Positions 20,601 to 28,953 of a stretch of DNA of 49,302 nt are shown here, in pieces. The notes beneath the pieces were generated by a model. The model was not told the DNA's origin. It did not search any database and was given only the letters and a program-made list of their open reading frames with translations. Source of the DNA: Desulfobacter vibrioformis DSM 8776 (GTDB lineage Bacteria > Desulfobacterota > Desulfobacteria > Desulfobacterales > Desulfobacteraceae); NCBI RefSeq assembly GCF_000745975.1, contig NZ_JQKJ01000028.1, positions 1 to 49,302 on the forward strand, given 5' to 3'. The position numbers and the translations under genes were made by a program. Each line of letters starts with the position of its first letter. The first letter of the stretch is position 1.

Positions 20601-21860
20601 AAAGCCTGATGCGCTGGATGACACACCGCCCAGAAGTGATCCGCTGGACTGAACAACGGTCTGGTCTCCCAGGGTACCCTCATCAATAACTGTAAACTCA
20701 TAGGTGCTGTTATCTTTTCCTAACCCCAGGATATTTAAGAGTTCAGATGTGGAGATGGCCATATCCACGGTCACGTTCTGGTATCCTGAAGTGGAATTTG
20801 ACGCATCCCGGATCATCATGGAAAAGTCCTTGGTGTAATCGATCTTATCTCCATAGAACAGACTGGCAAACGTCCCACTGTCCCCGGCCTGGTAGGTACC
20901 CTCAAGGAGACCTGAAAAATAGGTCTGACCTGCTCCCTGGGAATGCTGATAATTCAGGGTCCAGATCAGGTTTGTGGCCAGTTCGTTGAATCCAGCCTGG
21001 GTTCCGGGGATGACCACATCCCTGACCCCAAGCCATCCGGCAATGGAACCACCGGAAATATCATCGGTTATATCAAAATTGTTTCCGGAATTACCGTTCC
21101 AGTAAACACTTCCCTGTTTCATGGTTAAATCCCATGAAATTCCATCTTCCGCCAGCGGCAGGCCGTTGGTGGAGACCAGATAGCTGCCGTCCTCTTTAAC
21201 TGTGATGTCAAAGTCGATGAGTTTTCCAAGATCATCCACCAGGGCATTTCGTGTGTCCTTAAGGTCATTGGCACTTCCGCCTGTACTTTCGGCATTGATG
21301 ATGGCCACGTTTAACGATGCGATCTGCTCGGAAATAGTGTTGACTTCAGAAACGGCAGAAGAGATTTCATCATTCAGCGCAACAGCCAGATCCGACAGGG
21401 TCTCTCCGATGGTATTGATGCGTTTTGTTAACGCAACGCCTGCATCATAAACTGCATTTTGTTCGGTTTCACCGGACGGGTTACTGCCAAGATCTTCCCA
21501 GGCAGACCAGTAGGCATCCATGAGCGTATTCAGGCTGTCATCACTGTCTTCGGAAAACAGATCTTCAATGGAAGACATATAGAGCTGTGCCTTTTCCAGG
21601 GCAGACTGGTTGGATAATTCGGAAGTGAGCGCATTTTCAATAGCCTGGTTTACGGATCTGGTTACTGAAGAAACCGTAACCCCTGTACCATAAATATGTC
21701 CACCTGAGTTCACCGAAGATGTGGTGGAAAAATTTGCAGACTGGATGCTGTAATTCTTATTATCCGCGTTGGAAATATTCTGACCTGTCACGCTGATGGC
21801 AGCCTGATAGGCCCTGACGGCATTAGACGCAGTGTTTAATATGGAACCTAGGCTGCTCAT
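17676..21860 (-). CDS. flgK: Giant flagellar hook-associated protein FlgK
   Basis: A 1394-residue form of FlgK, the first junction protein between hook and filament, at about twice the family's usual length. The first 330 or so residues are typical: MSSLGSILNTASNAVRAYQA, NISNADNKNYS, the helical EVNTISEQIASLNVAI region and FNELATNLIWTLNYQHSQG. The C-terminus (SEALVYQLTQQRDSISAVSL and on to the end) is the usual coiled-coil partner. The roughly 900 residues between are Asp/Ser/Thr/Gly-rich, low in Cys, and consist of several beta-rich modules, with DDDGRAD near 960-974 and DMDGDGIGD near 1182-1196 resembling calcium loops. Base composition and codon use look like its neighbours. The start overlaps the flgN stop by four bases. 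Confidence 0.95.
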   Translation of the reverse strand: MSSLGSILNTASNAVRAYQAAISVTGQNISNADNKNYSIQSANFSTTSSVNSGGHIYGTGVTVSSVTRSVNQAIENALTSELSNQSALEKAQLYMSSIEDLFSEDSDDSLNTLMDAYWSAWEDLGSNPSGETEQNAVYDAGVALTKRINTIGETLSDLAVALNDEISSAVSEVNTISEQIASLNVAIINAESTGGSANDLKDTRNALVDDLGKLIDFDITVKEDGSYLVSTNGLPLAEDGISWDLTMKQGSVYWNGNSGNNFDITDDISGGSIAGWLGVRDVVIPGTQAGFNELATNLIWTLNYQHSQGAGQTYFSGLLEGTYQAGDSGTFASLFYGDKIDYTKDFSMMIRDASNSTSGYQNVTVDMAISTSELLNILGLGKDNSTYEFTVIDEGTLGDQTVVQSSGSLLGGVSSSASGFLDALDAALAKQTLTITNGSDTQTLDISDSGSGAARSAADIAKELSGIDGINAYASSTSAYFDLSGISSANDGDIVEFTVYVDGVPEEVSFTVDSSEGTLDEQFEDALKAAAQSINKTNQNTDLAVNGTSIESAAGATIGVYDFNVVDNAGITLSNFQNFDADDSVTFTLSTSGTTSQSIDITVDLTGVDTTDSDAVSQAFYGAISATLAENDTLTANLDDSTGELTILTTDGSSLSLSNGSGDTSNNASIDVAGVGTSALTGSGQFDFNGSDVEGANPAASTGDVLYVSQDSSGSETQSLAETSSGANDALAITGSVTIVMDPGMEISSDETSTAGLFGTSGKSGSGTSMITLGGKGGYQGFDDGENIEFELDGHTISYTVSAPSGTTDEEQAQQLYDALTSAATGLPSESYTVIKNGSSVTIVKIDEDDKDAIEISNFSDNGDDDAALSVSTGTGSGSESPENDILISGSSTKNSTTAVTFGDPATIYWEIFDSEGNAIGESGYVEVDEAGMVEIVENGKTTLSFELSEGSLVAGNTLRINTDDDGRADILDASVTGKAASVDDTYEFTVVSGGTLPDNEGVIVIEWTSETGSGTIELEGNEKENTQISVEVDGMTLTFDSGTLVEGDVFYVTTDDNGKAVADAGGNTIQTLSDWHWTLDSFADEFNRSAGGVTASVTKDNTIKFNTHDDYCAIENVTCSGSNNIDEKNIDITVLNYSALEIEAEGLEFERRNGTWRVVNDPTGGTFAIIPEGGDDDGFQIDMDGDGIGDIEITFDQSVSGDGYIRMDMESRDADDLSYAFAGDENGDSGLAAALGVNTFFTGTGTSTIGVNDVVSDGDLLAAGIIDKSTGTLSSSANANANAMADTRYDSLDMKEYTYTRGKGVTVTVSATTLDDYQASLVSTIGSTAAGINSALDYSEALVYQLTQQRDSISAVSLDEEMINLTAQQQAYLAAAKLMTTVQDMFDALLATR

Positions 21861-22330
21861 GGCACGATGACCTTTCCTTGGTTAATATACTTGGATGCCA
21901 CAGACATACGGTCCAGCGCATTTTTAAACAATACACCGTTGCGACGGGCTGTTTTCATCAGGTCCAGATGTCTTTGTTCAAGATCTCTTGCAAGCGGGAA
22001 CAGCACATCCTTTTGCCGGCGGGTCAGTCCCGGAATCATTGTCATCCAGTTGACGAGAGTTCCGGGCCTGGCGGAGGGCATTTCCCGGCCTGCCATCAGA
22101 CTCAGTTGCTCATCCATGGCACGTACAAGATGCTCAAACCGGTTAACGCTGTTTTGTTTTCTCAAGATAAGCTTTTTTAAACTTTTGGAATCATAGGCCA
22201 TACCGGCCTCATACTCAGCGTCTAGCATACGGTTTAATTCATTAAGCAGGGCCCGGATCCTGATCATTTTCCTTTCAAGAACCGCCACAAAATCGGTTTG
22301 TGTTTCTGCTTTAACCAGAGGAAGTCTCAT
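21857..22330 (-). CDS. flgN: FlgN-family flagellar export chaperone
   Basis: A 157-residue, mostly helical, charged cytoplasmic protein that by position and form is the FlgN chaperone, which binds the C-terminal helices of FlgK and FlgL and guides them to the export gate. Visible features are the long amphipathic N-terminal helix (LERKMIRIRALLNELNRML), a Lys/Arg-rich middle and no TM segment or Cys. Sequence similarity within the family is low, so the call rests largely on the position between flgE and flgK. Its stop overlaps the flgK start (ATGA). Confidence 0.8.
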   Translation of the reverse strand: MRLPLVKAETQTDFVAVLERKMIRIRALLNELNRMLDAEYEAGMAYDSKSLKKLILRKQNSVNRFEHLVRAMDEQLSLMAGREMPSARPGTLVNWMTMIPGLTRRQKDVLFPLARDLEQRHLDLMKTARRNGVLFKNALDRMSVASKYINQGKVIVP

Positions 22331-22350
22331 GATGCGCCCCTCCTTGCTTG

Positions 22351-25068
22351 CTAACGTTTCATGCCTATAACCGTACCCATCATTTCATCCACAGTACTGA
22401 TGATTTTAGCATTGGCTTCATAGGCACTCTGCAGTTCGATCATTGAAACAAATTCCTCGGAAATATCCACGTTGGACATTTCAAGGGAATAGGATGACAG
22501 GGTGCCAAGCCCGTTTTCCCCGGGCTTATTGGTGATGGCTGCCCCGCTGTCTGTTGTTTCTGCATAAAGATTGCCGCCCATACTTTTAAGTCCGTTTACA
22601 TTGTTAAAATCTGCCAGAGCAACCTTAAACAAGGCGATCTCCTGGCCATTTGAATAGGTGCCGGTAACCAGGCCATCGGACCCCACCCCAATTCCGGTCA
22701 GATCCCCTGATGCATAACCGTCTGCATCCTTATATGTAGTGGAAGAAGATTTAGAGTACTGGGTGGTGGATAACGAATCATTAACCCAGTTGTTACCGTT
22801 AAATTTTGACCCGATATTGAATGAAATGTCGGTTTCTGTTGTGCCGAACTGTCCGCCGAGAAAATCAGCCGTAAACTGATAATATCCTGTACCTTTCGCC
22901 TCATCGGTTGTAACCTCACGCCACGAAGTGGATCCTTCAATGTCAAAGGTGATGACACTTCTGTCTGCCAAAGGATCAGTGTCTGTCCCGGATTTAAGTT
23001 CTTTTTCAAATGTGAAGACAATGTCTTTCCTGTCATCCTCACTGCCGGACCCATCAAGGTCTATGTAACAAGATTTGGAATCGCCTGTAAGGGTTGCATT
23101 CTCGTATTTGGACGGAGGGGTATCGGGATTCACATCAAAGCTGAAGTTTGTCCAACTTGTCCCGGTCGTATTCGTGATATTAAGATCATTAGTGCCATCG
23201 CCGTTAAAATCAATGTCAAAATCGTCTTGTGTCGTGGTTGAAATTGTAGCGTTCGCATATTCTTCAGGGGGGGTAGATGCAATTTCAAAGACAAGACTCT
23301 GACCAGAGACAGTGTTATCCATGGCTTCATCAAGGGAAATTTCTATGGTGGCAGGATCGCCCGAACCCGTATCAATGGTCAGCACATAAGTGTCATCCGC
23401 GCCCGTAACGGTTAGGGTTGGGGCACTGGGGTTGGTCGTTGTGGCAGACCAGGTTTCGGTGATTTCGTCGTAGTCAAGTGTATACTGACCAGCCAGCACC
23501 GCAGCGCCATCCGAACCGGATGCGGTCACGGTCACGTCAGGACTGGTGTCACTCTCAATTGAGCTGGCATCTATATTAGTGATATCATCATTTTTTAATG
23601 CATCGTTCCAAGCCCATGCCGTTCCATCCCAATATAAGCTGGTATCCTTGACCACCATAGTCATGGCGTCCGCATTGGTCACACTGTAGGTGCCGAGCCC
23701 AGCATCATCGCTTACCAGAGTGCCGGCATCACTTGCTCCTTCGGGGTTGCTCCAGGACCAGGTTTCCGTGTACGGGTTCCAGATAATGGAAACGCCTTCA
23801 ACATCGTCTGTCATGACACTGGGATCATTAATGGAGAGGCTCGTGTTGTTTTTTGTACCGCCGTTTTTGCCATCCAGTGTACCGTAATCCACATTTGCAA
23901 GATTCTGGACATGGAGCTGTTTCGGATCATTGATATCAAAGGAGAGGGTATCCCCGGACATGGCACTCTGATCCAGGGAAATCTTTAAATCAGCCTCTGT
24001 TTTTCCGCCGCTGGAAGTCGGATCAAGCACGATATTAACGGTTGTCGCATCAGAATAGATAATCTCTGCGTCTTTGTATGCGTCCGGCAGGGAACTGGTA
24101 TCAAGGACCCATTTGTCACCGTCATATGCCATTGAAATGCCATAACCATCCAGTTGGATGACTTCGGAATCTTCGATTTCAAAATGAACATCGTCCACTG
24201 CATTATTTCCGAACGATTCCACGTTGCCGACGATGCCTGTAAGCTCCTCCATGGTCATGGAAACAACTTTACCGGAACTTTCGGAAAAGGTAATCTTGCC
24301 CCTTGCCAGAAGTCCTGCAGCGTCAGTATCTGCGACAAGGGCACGACTGTCTTCGTCCGGATCACAGGCGATAATGTATTCCCATTCAGTATCGGATTTC
24401 TTACTGTAGTAGACAGTGACTTCATGGGAAGAACCCAGGGAATCATAGACCGTGAGCACAGTCTGGTATTCATACTGATCCGAATCCATTGTGGTGCCTT
24501 TATCCTCATTATATTTAAAAAGGTTGGACAAAGCCTCGGCAATGGGCTCGGCATCGGAATCCAGGTTGGTAATTACGATCATTTCCTCCGTATCATCCGG
24601 CGGGCTTGTAAACTCGGTCAATATCAAGTCTGTAACAGCCCCGTATTCATCTCCTGTATCCCCTTCAACATACCAACCCTGGAGAATATACCCTTGGGAA
24701 GAGACAAGCGCGCCGCTTTCATTGAATGAAAAATTACCAGCCCTTGTATAAAAGGATTGTTCAGACCCGGCCTCGGAAACAATAAAAAAGCCATCTCCGC
24801 CAATGGCAAGGTCTGTGGAATTGCTTGTGGTTTCAAGGGAACCGTCGGTGAACACCTGGGCAACATTGTCAACGTTCATGCCAAGCCCCACCTGGGACGC
24901 ACCGGCATTGGTGCCTATGGTCTGGTAAAGGGTATCGGCAAAGGTGGCAGTTCCCTTTTTATACCCAAGTGTATTGATGTTTGAAATATTATTACTTGTG
25001 ACCTGGAGTGCATTGCCGGTGTTGCCCAGGCCGCTGGTGCCGGCATAAAGGGAACTGGTTAATGACAT
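22351..25068 (-). CDS. flgE: Flagellar hook protein FlgE, enlarged
   Basis: This 905-residue protein forms the hook, the universal joint of the flagellum. The N-terminus MSLTSSLYAGTSGLGNTGNA with NNISNINTLGYKKGTATFAD is the conserved rod/hook signature; the C-terminus (SNVDISEEFVSMIELQSAYE, then ANAKIISTVDEMM) closes the D0 coiled coil. Typical FlgE is about 400-500 residues. The extra region of about 315-715 looks like four degenerate copies of one module (near 314-379, 535-594, 598-650 and 648-712), each ending in a strand like LxFDI and two with DxDxDG-like loops. A very strong ribosome-binding site, TAAGGAGG, precedes the ATG. It is the second gene of the operon, 71 bp after flgD. Confidence 0.95.
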   Translation of the reverse strand: MSLTSSLYAGTSGLGNTGNALQVTSNNISNINTLGYKKGTATFADTLYQTIGTNAGASQVGLGMNVDNVAQVFTDGSLETTSNSTDLAIGGDGFFIVSEAGSEQSFYTRAGNFSFNESGALVSSQGYILQGWYVEGDTGDEYGAVTDLILTEFTSPPDDTEEMIVITNLDSDAEPIAEALSNLFKYNEDKGTTMDSDQYEYQTVLTVYDSLGSSHEVTVYYSKKSDTEWEYIIACDPDEDSRALVADTDAAGLLARGKITFSESSGKVVSMTMEELTGIVGNVESFGNNAVDDVHFEIEDSEVIQLDGYGISMAYDGDKWVLDTSSLPDAYKDAEIIYSDATTVNIVLDPTSSGGKTEADLKISLDQSAMSGDTLSFDINDPKQLHVQNLANVDYGTLDGKNGGTKNNTSLSINDPSVMTDDVEGVSIIWNPYTETWSWSNPEGASDAGTLVSDDAGLGTYSVTNADAMTMVVKDTSLYWDGTAWAWNDALKNDDITNIDASSIESDTSPDVTVTASGSDGAAVLAGQYTLDYDEITETWSATTTNPSAPTLTVTGADDTYVLTIDTGSGDPATIEISLDEAMDNTVSGQSLVFEIASTPPEEYANATISTTTQDDFDIDFNGDGTNDLNITNTTGTSWTNFSFDVNPDTPPSKYENATLTGDSKSCYIDLDGSGSEDDRKDIVFTFEKELKSGTDTDPLADRSVITFDIEGSTSWREVTTDEAKGTGYYQFTADFLGGQFGTTETDISFNIGSKFNGNNWVNDSLSTTQYSKSSSTTYKDADGYASGDLTGIGVGSDGLVTGTYSNGQEIALFKVALADFNNVNGLKSMGGNLYAETTDSGAAITNKPGENGLGTLSSYSLEMSNVDISEEFVSMIELQSAYEANAKIISTVDEMMGTVIGMKR

Positions 25069-25139
25069 GGGGTCCTCCTTAGGATAGGTATAGTTTTATA
25101 TTTTGAGGCAGATTCGGTTTTCCACATCTGCCTGTGCGT

Positions 25140-26255
25140 CTACTTAACAGAAGTTATGCTTGATACAGAAACCAGACGTCCGGTATCTCCGATTTCAAGG
25201 TATTTGGTGCCGTTCACAGTCGTGATGGCACTCACCTCACCGGAAATGGCGGTGGAGGCAGTTCCTGTATCCGCTGTAACCGTATAATAATACACTCCGT
25301 CAGGGCTCGCATAGCCTTCGCTGGTCAACCCGTCCCAGGTGACGCTATTCTCTCCGGTGGTTGTGTCGTCAGCTGAGATCTCAATGGTCTTAACTTTTTC
25401 ATTATCGGCGTTGTAAATTGTCACCGTAACATTGGATTCGGCTGTCAGGCTGAAGCTTAATGCATCCCCCTGGACCTCGCCGTCTTTCTTATGAATAATC
25501 GGATAATTGGAAGATACCGTGGTGCCAAGATATTCAAGAATTGAAATTGATTCACTGGGAGACGAGGACGAAGGCGCGGTTACGGTGGTAACATTGTCCG
25601 GGTCAACCAGCACACCGCTGACAACCAGATATTCTTTTCCGTTCTGGTAAGACACTGCGCTCACGGTTCCGGACAGATAGGATTCCACCGCTTCGTACCC
25701 ATCGCCGGAGTCAGCCATAACCACGTAGGAATATTCACCGTCATCCAGATTGTTGCCCTCGTCATCTGTGCCATCCCAGGAGACCAGATAAGATCCGGCA
25801 TCGACTTGACCCTCGGACAGCGTAGCCACCTTGGTACCATTGGAATCATACACATACACCGTGACCTCAGAAGGCTTACCCACCTCATAAAAACCAGGGG
25901 TTACAGAACCGTCATCAATGGTCATTGAGGTCACTGTTGCGGTAACTGTCTTTCCGATATATGAATTCGCATCAACCTTTCCGGAATCATTCACATTATT
26001 ATTCATTTCCTCAAGCTTGTCATTGACATTGATCAGCTGTTCAACCTGGGAGAACTGGGCCAACTGGTCTGTAAACTGGCTCGTATCTGCCGGATCAAGG
26101 GGATTTTGATTTTCAAGCTGGGCCACCAAAAGAGTTAAGAACTGATCAGAGCCCAACGAAGTGGATGAACTGGTATCGCCTGTTTTCGAAGTCTTTTCAG
26201 TACCATGAGCCTCGTAGCCGTTAATCAGTGACGAAAGGATCGAATTATCGGACAT
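25140..26255 (-). CDS. flgD: Flagellar hook cap FlgD with duplicated C-terminal domain
   Basis: A 371-residue hook-assembly scaffold; FlgD caps the growing hook and helps FlgE to insert. Residues 30-85 are the conserved export/assembly part: SLGSDQFLTLLVAQLENQNP, DTSQFTDQLAQFSQVEQL. After a short linker come two copies of the Ig/Tudor-like part: copy 1 from 99 to about 225 (YIGKTVTATV, WDGTDDEGNNLDDGEYSYVV) and copy 2 from about 242 to 371 (YLGTTVSSNY, WDGLTSEGYASPDGVYYYTV). Most FlgD proteins have one and are about 220-240 residues long. First gene of the hook operon, with a possible sigma-54 promoter about 85 bp upstream. Confidence 0.94.
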   Translation of the reverse strand: MSDNSILSSLINGYEAHGTEKTSKTGDTSSSTSLGSDQFLTLLVAQLENQNPLDPADTSQFTDQLAQFSQVEQLINVNDKLEEMNNNVNDSGKVDANSYIGKTVTATVTSMTIDDGSVTPGFYEVGKPSEVTVYVYDSNGTKVATLSEGQVDAGSYLVSWDGTDDEGNNLDDGEYSYVVMADSGDGYEAVESYLSGTVSAVSYQNGKEYLVVSGVLVDPDNVTTVTAPSSSSPSESISILEYLGTTVSSNYPIIHKKDGEVQGDALSFSLTAESNVTVTIYNADNEKVKTIEISADDTTTGENSVTWDGLTSEGYASPDGVYYYTVTADTGTASTAISGEVSAITTVNGTKYLEIGDTGRLVSVSSITSVK

Positions 26256-26312
26256 GCCTGCCTCCTCTGGCTTTTACTTTTTAATAATCAGGTTGGTGCT
26301 TTAATATGCCAA

Positions 26313-26354
26313 AGGCACCTTGCCTGACTGTGATCATTTCCAAGAAAGGTGCCT
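26313..26354 (-). promoter_or_regulatory. Possible sigma-54 promoter and inverted repeat upstream of flgD
   Basis: On the minus strand the bases 26353 to 26340 read GGCAC-CTTTC-TTGG, one base off the sigma-54 pattern GGCAC-N5-TTGC, about 85 bp before the flgD ATG. Sigma-54 promoters often drive hook operons. The GGCAC part lies inside a perfect 9-bp inverted repeat, AGGCACCTT (26313-26321) and AAGGTGCCT (26346-26354), which could instead be an operator. The promoter call is a pattern match only. Confidence 0.4.
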
Positions 26355-26758
26355 AAATGATCCTGCAGTGGAAAAAACAAGGTTATAAAATATAATATAT
26401 CTCAAATGATTAGTTGTAAATTATGGATTTGCAAACAAATAAATATACCAAAAATAATTGAAATATTAATTATATAGAGAACGATCATGTATAAACTAAT
26501 ATCATGATACATATATATAAAAATATACTTCTAAGATCCTGGGCACTCAGAATGATGGGTTTAATAGATGGAATTTTTTACCTATTCTACTGTTTTCATT
26601 TGACTGTCAGCCGAAATCGTCCTGATACTCAAATATATTTTATTAAAATTTTATTTCAGATGTTTATATTTTATTAATGTGTTGAAATATATATTAATTT
26701 TAATTAATAATACTATTAATTAAATGATATATTACAGAAGAATCTATATCAAGCTATC

Positions 26759-26786
26759 TAAAGGATATACAATCATAGGGCGATAA
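26759..26786 (+). promoter_or_regulatory. Sigma-28 (FliA)-type promoter of fliD
   Basis: TAAA at 26759-26762 and GGCGATAA at 26779-26786 match the flagellar sigma-28 pattern TAAA-N15-GCCGATAA with one base change in the -10 element and a spacer longer by one. The site ends 63 bases before the fliD ATG, which has an AAGGAG ribosome-binding site. Late flagellar genes are normally under sigma-28, which fits fliD. Confidence 0.6.
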
Positions 26787-26849
26787 GAAATTTAATCACT
26801 CGGAAGAATTTGCCTGTTATGGCTGATAATATTTTTAAGGAGAAAAATC

Positions 26850-28898
26850 ATGGCAACCGGCACAGTAACCTCACTTGGACTTGGATCAGACATTGATCTT
26901 CAAGGTCTTTTAGACACCCAGAAGGAAGCTGATGAAACCATTGCAGGACTGGCGCTGGACGAAATTGAAGAGCTTCAGGCACGAGAAGAAGCACTGTCTT
27001 CCGTCCAAAGTAAACTTTTGACCATGAAATCCAGCGCGTTGAACCTGTCTTTATCTTCCACTTATCTTTACAGGAAGGTAACTTCATCCAACGACGACGT
27101 GGCAACCGCCACAGTACTTGACGGAACCGGTACCGGCACCCACAAAGTTGTCACCTCCCGCCTTGCATCTTCCAGTTCATATATATCAGACGGATTTGAA
27201 TCTGAATCCGCCACCGTGTATGTCCCAACCGTCCGGCAGTCTACCGACAGCTACAGCACCCTTAATGATACGGTCCTCGAAGAGGGCCAGACATTGACGG
27301 TCAATTACGGGAACAAAGATGATCCTTTAAGTTTGACTATCACCGGTACTGCAGGCGGCATGAGTGTACAGAACGTACTGGATGCTATAAATACTGACGC
27401 GACCATGAGTCCATATGTTACCGCGTCCACCTACGAAGATGAAGATGGCATACATATACAGATTGAGTCTACCACAGGCGAAACAGGAGAAGATGGGCGT
27501 GTACAGGTAACAGGCTCGGATGATGTTACCTCTTTCACGGCACCTGCAGAAACGCTCTCATTCACCGTGGGAGATGGTGAGGTCTTTACAATCTCCGTAC
27601 CGGGGGAAACCCGCCTGGATGGGTTGGCCAAGCGTATTAACGAAGCAGACGACAACCCCGGGGTCACAGCCAAGGTGATTTACACGGGCACAGGCGATAC
27701 CCCCTATCAGCTTATTCTGGAAGCCAATGACAGCGGTGAAGACAATAGAATCACCATCATCAGCCAGCCGGACAGTTTAGGTTTCACCGAATCAAATGGA
27801 AAAGGATACACCATGACAGGGGATGACGCCATCTCCTTTGCAACCCCTGTAACCATTGATAACACCAACAACGCCATTGTTTTTGAAGAAGTGAATGAAG
27901 ACGAAGAAACAGTTTCCCTGACCGCAGAAATTGCTGCAGGGGATTATGAAACCGCAGAAGAACTTGCAAACGCGGTTGAAAAGGCGCTTGAAAACGTCTC
28001 TAAAGAGCAGGGAAATAATACGGATTACCAGGTTTCCATTGACTCCGAGACAGGCTTAATGTCCATCTCCGAGGCCGGAACCCTTAACAGCGTGACCATT
28101 GACTGGGAAAATGCAAGCAGCACAGCCGCTTCAACTTTGGGATTTACCGAAAATAAGACCATAACACCTATGGACTCCTCACTCAATGCCATGCTCACCG
28201 TTGACGGCAATACGTACCAACGCCAGGATAATACAGGGATTAATAATATTATTGAAGGCATAAACCTGAAACTATACTCCACAGGCACATCAACTATTAC
28301 CATAGACAACGATACCGAAGACATTGAAACGGAGATCAAAGCGATTGTAGAAGCGTATAATACGCTTATGACTGAAATTGATGAAAATGACGATTATGAC
28401 GAAGCCGAAGAATCCTGGGGAAGCCTGGCGCAAAGCTCCACCATCAGGACCCTGAAGCAGACGCTTCAGGACTTAATTACCTCTACTGTGGATACGAATG
28501 GTTCCATCACCAGCCTTTTGGATCTGGGTATTGAGATTAAAGATGACGGAACGCTTACCTTGGACGAAGACGCCCTGAATAAAATATTAAGCAACAATTA
28601 CGATGAAGTCGTTTCCTTGCTAAAGGGCACGGATAATGTAGAAGGGCTGGGGGATAGACTCAATGATTCCTTTGGCAGTTATGCCTTGTCAGGGGGATAT
28701 CTTCAGGATGAAATTGATACTCTTGGAGATAGGGTGGACCGTCTGGGAAAAGATTACAAAGAGAATATGGTGCGCATTGAAAAAAAATATGAACTTATGG
28801 CAACGGAATACACCAAACTGGATTCTTATCTTTCAGAACTTGCCAACATAGGAAACTACATTGATTCAATGATGTCCACGAATAAATCCAAAAAATGA
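26850..28898 (+). CDS. fliD: Flagellar filament cap protein FliD, enlarged
   Basis: A 682-residue filament cap that sits at the filament tip and folds incoming flagellin. The N-terminal D0 block SLGLGSDIDLQGLLDTQKEA and the coiled-coil C-terminus (LQDEIDTLGDRVDRLGKDYK, then the final YTKLDSYLSELANIGNYIDSMM stretch interrupted for brevity) are typical. The middle has the FliD_C-like TGINNIIEGINLKLYSTGTS region. One insert (about 354-407, VSLTAEIAAGDYETAEELAN) is strikingly like two inserts of FlgL. The gene is alone on the plus strand, divergent from the hook operon; no fliS or fliT follows. The downstream hairpin at 28954-28995 lies 55 bp after the stop. Confidence 0.95.
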   Translation: MATGTVTSLGLGSDIDLQGLLDTQKEADETIAGLALDEIEELQAREEALSSVQSKLLTMKSSALNLSLSSTYLYRKVTSSNDDVATATVLDGTGTGTHKVVTSRLASSSSYISDGFESESATVYVPTVRQSTDSYSTLNDTVLEEGQTLTVNYGNKDDPLSLTITGTAGGMSVQNVLDAINTDATMSPYVTASTYEDEDGIHIQIESTTGETGEDGRVQVTGSDDVTSFTAPAETLSFTVGDGEVFTISVPGETRLDGLAKRINEADDNPGVTAKVIYTGTGDTPYQLILEANDSGEDNRITIISQPDSLGFTESNGKGYTMTGDDAISFATPVTIDNTNNAIVFEEVNEDEETVSLTAEIAAGDYETAEELANAVEKALENVSKEQGNNTDYQVSIDSETGLMSISEAGTLNSVTIDWENASSTAASTLGFTENKTITPMDSSLNAMLTVDGNTYQRQDNTGINNIIEGINLKLYSTGTSTITIDNDTEDIETEIKAIVEAYNTLMTEIDENDDYDEAEESWGSLAQSSTIRTLKQTLQDLITSTVDTNGSITSLLDLGIEIKDDGTLTLDEDALNKILSNNYDEVVSLLKGTDNVEGLGDRLNDSFGSYALSGGYLQDEIDTLGDRVDRLGKDYKENMVRIEKKYELMATEYTKLDSYLSELANIGNYIDSMMSTNKSKK

Positions 28899-28953
28899 TG
28901 TCCACAGACTAGGACGAATCGCTTTCTTTAATCACGCCAGTGAAACAAAAGAA

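Larger units (their letters stand above)
26256..26849. other. AT-rich divergent intergenic region between flgD and fliD
   Basis: This 594-bp region separates the hook operon from fliD. From about 26380 to 26760 it is very rich in A and T, with runs such as TATATATATAAAAATA and no gene that I can support. Two promoter-like sites and one inverted repeat are listed separately. It probably carries bending or activator-binding sites for flagellar gene control, but no activator site could be named. Confidence 0.6.
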
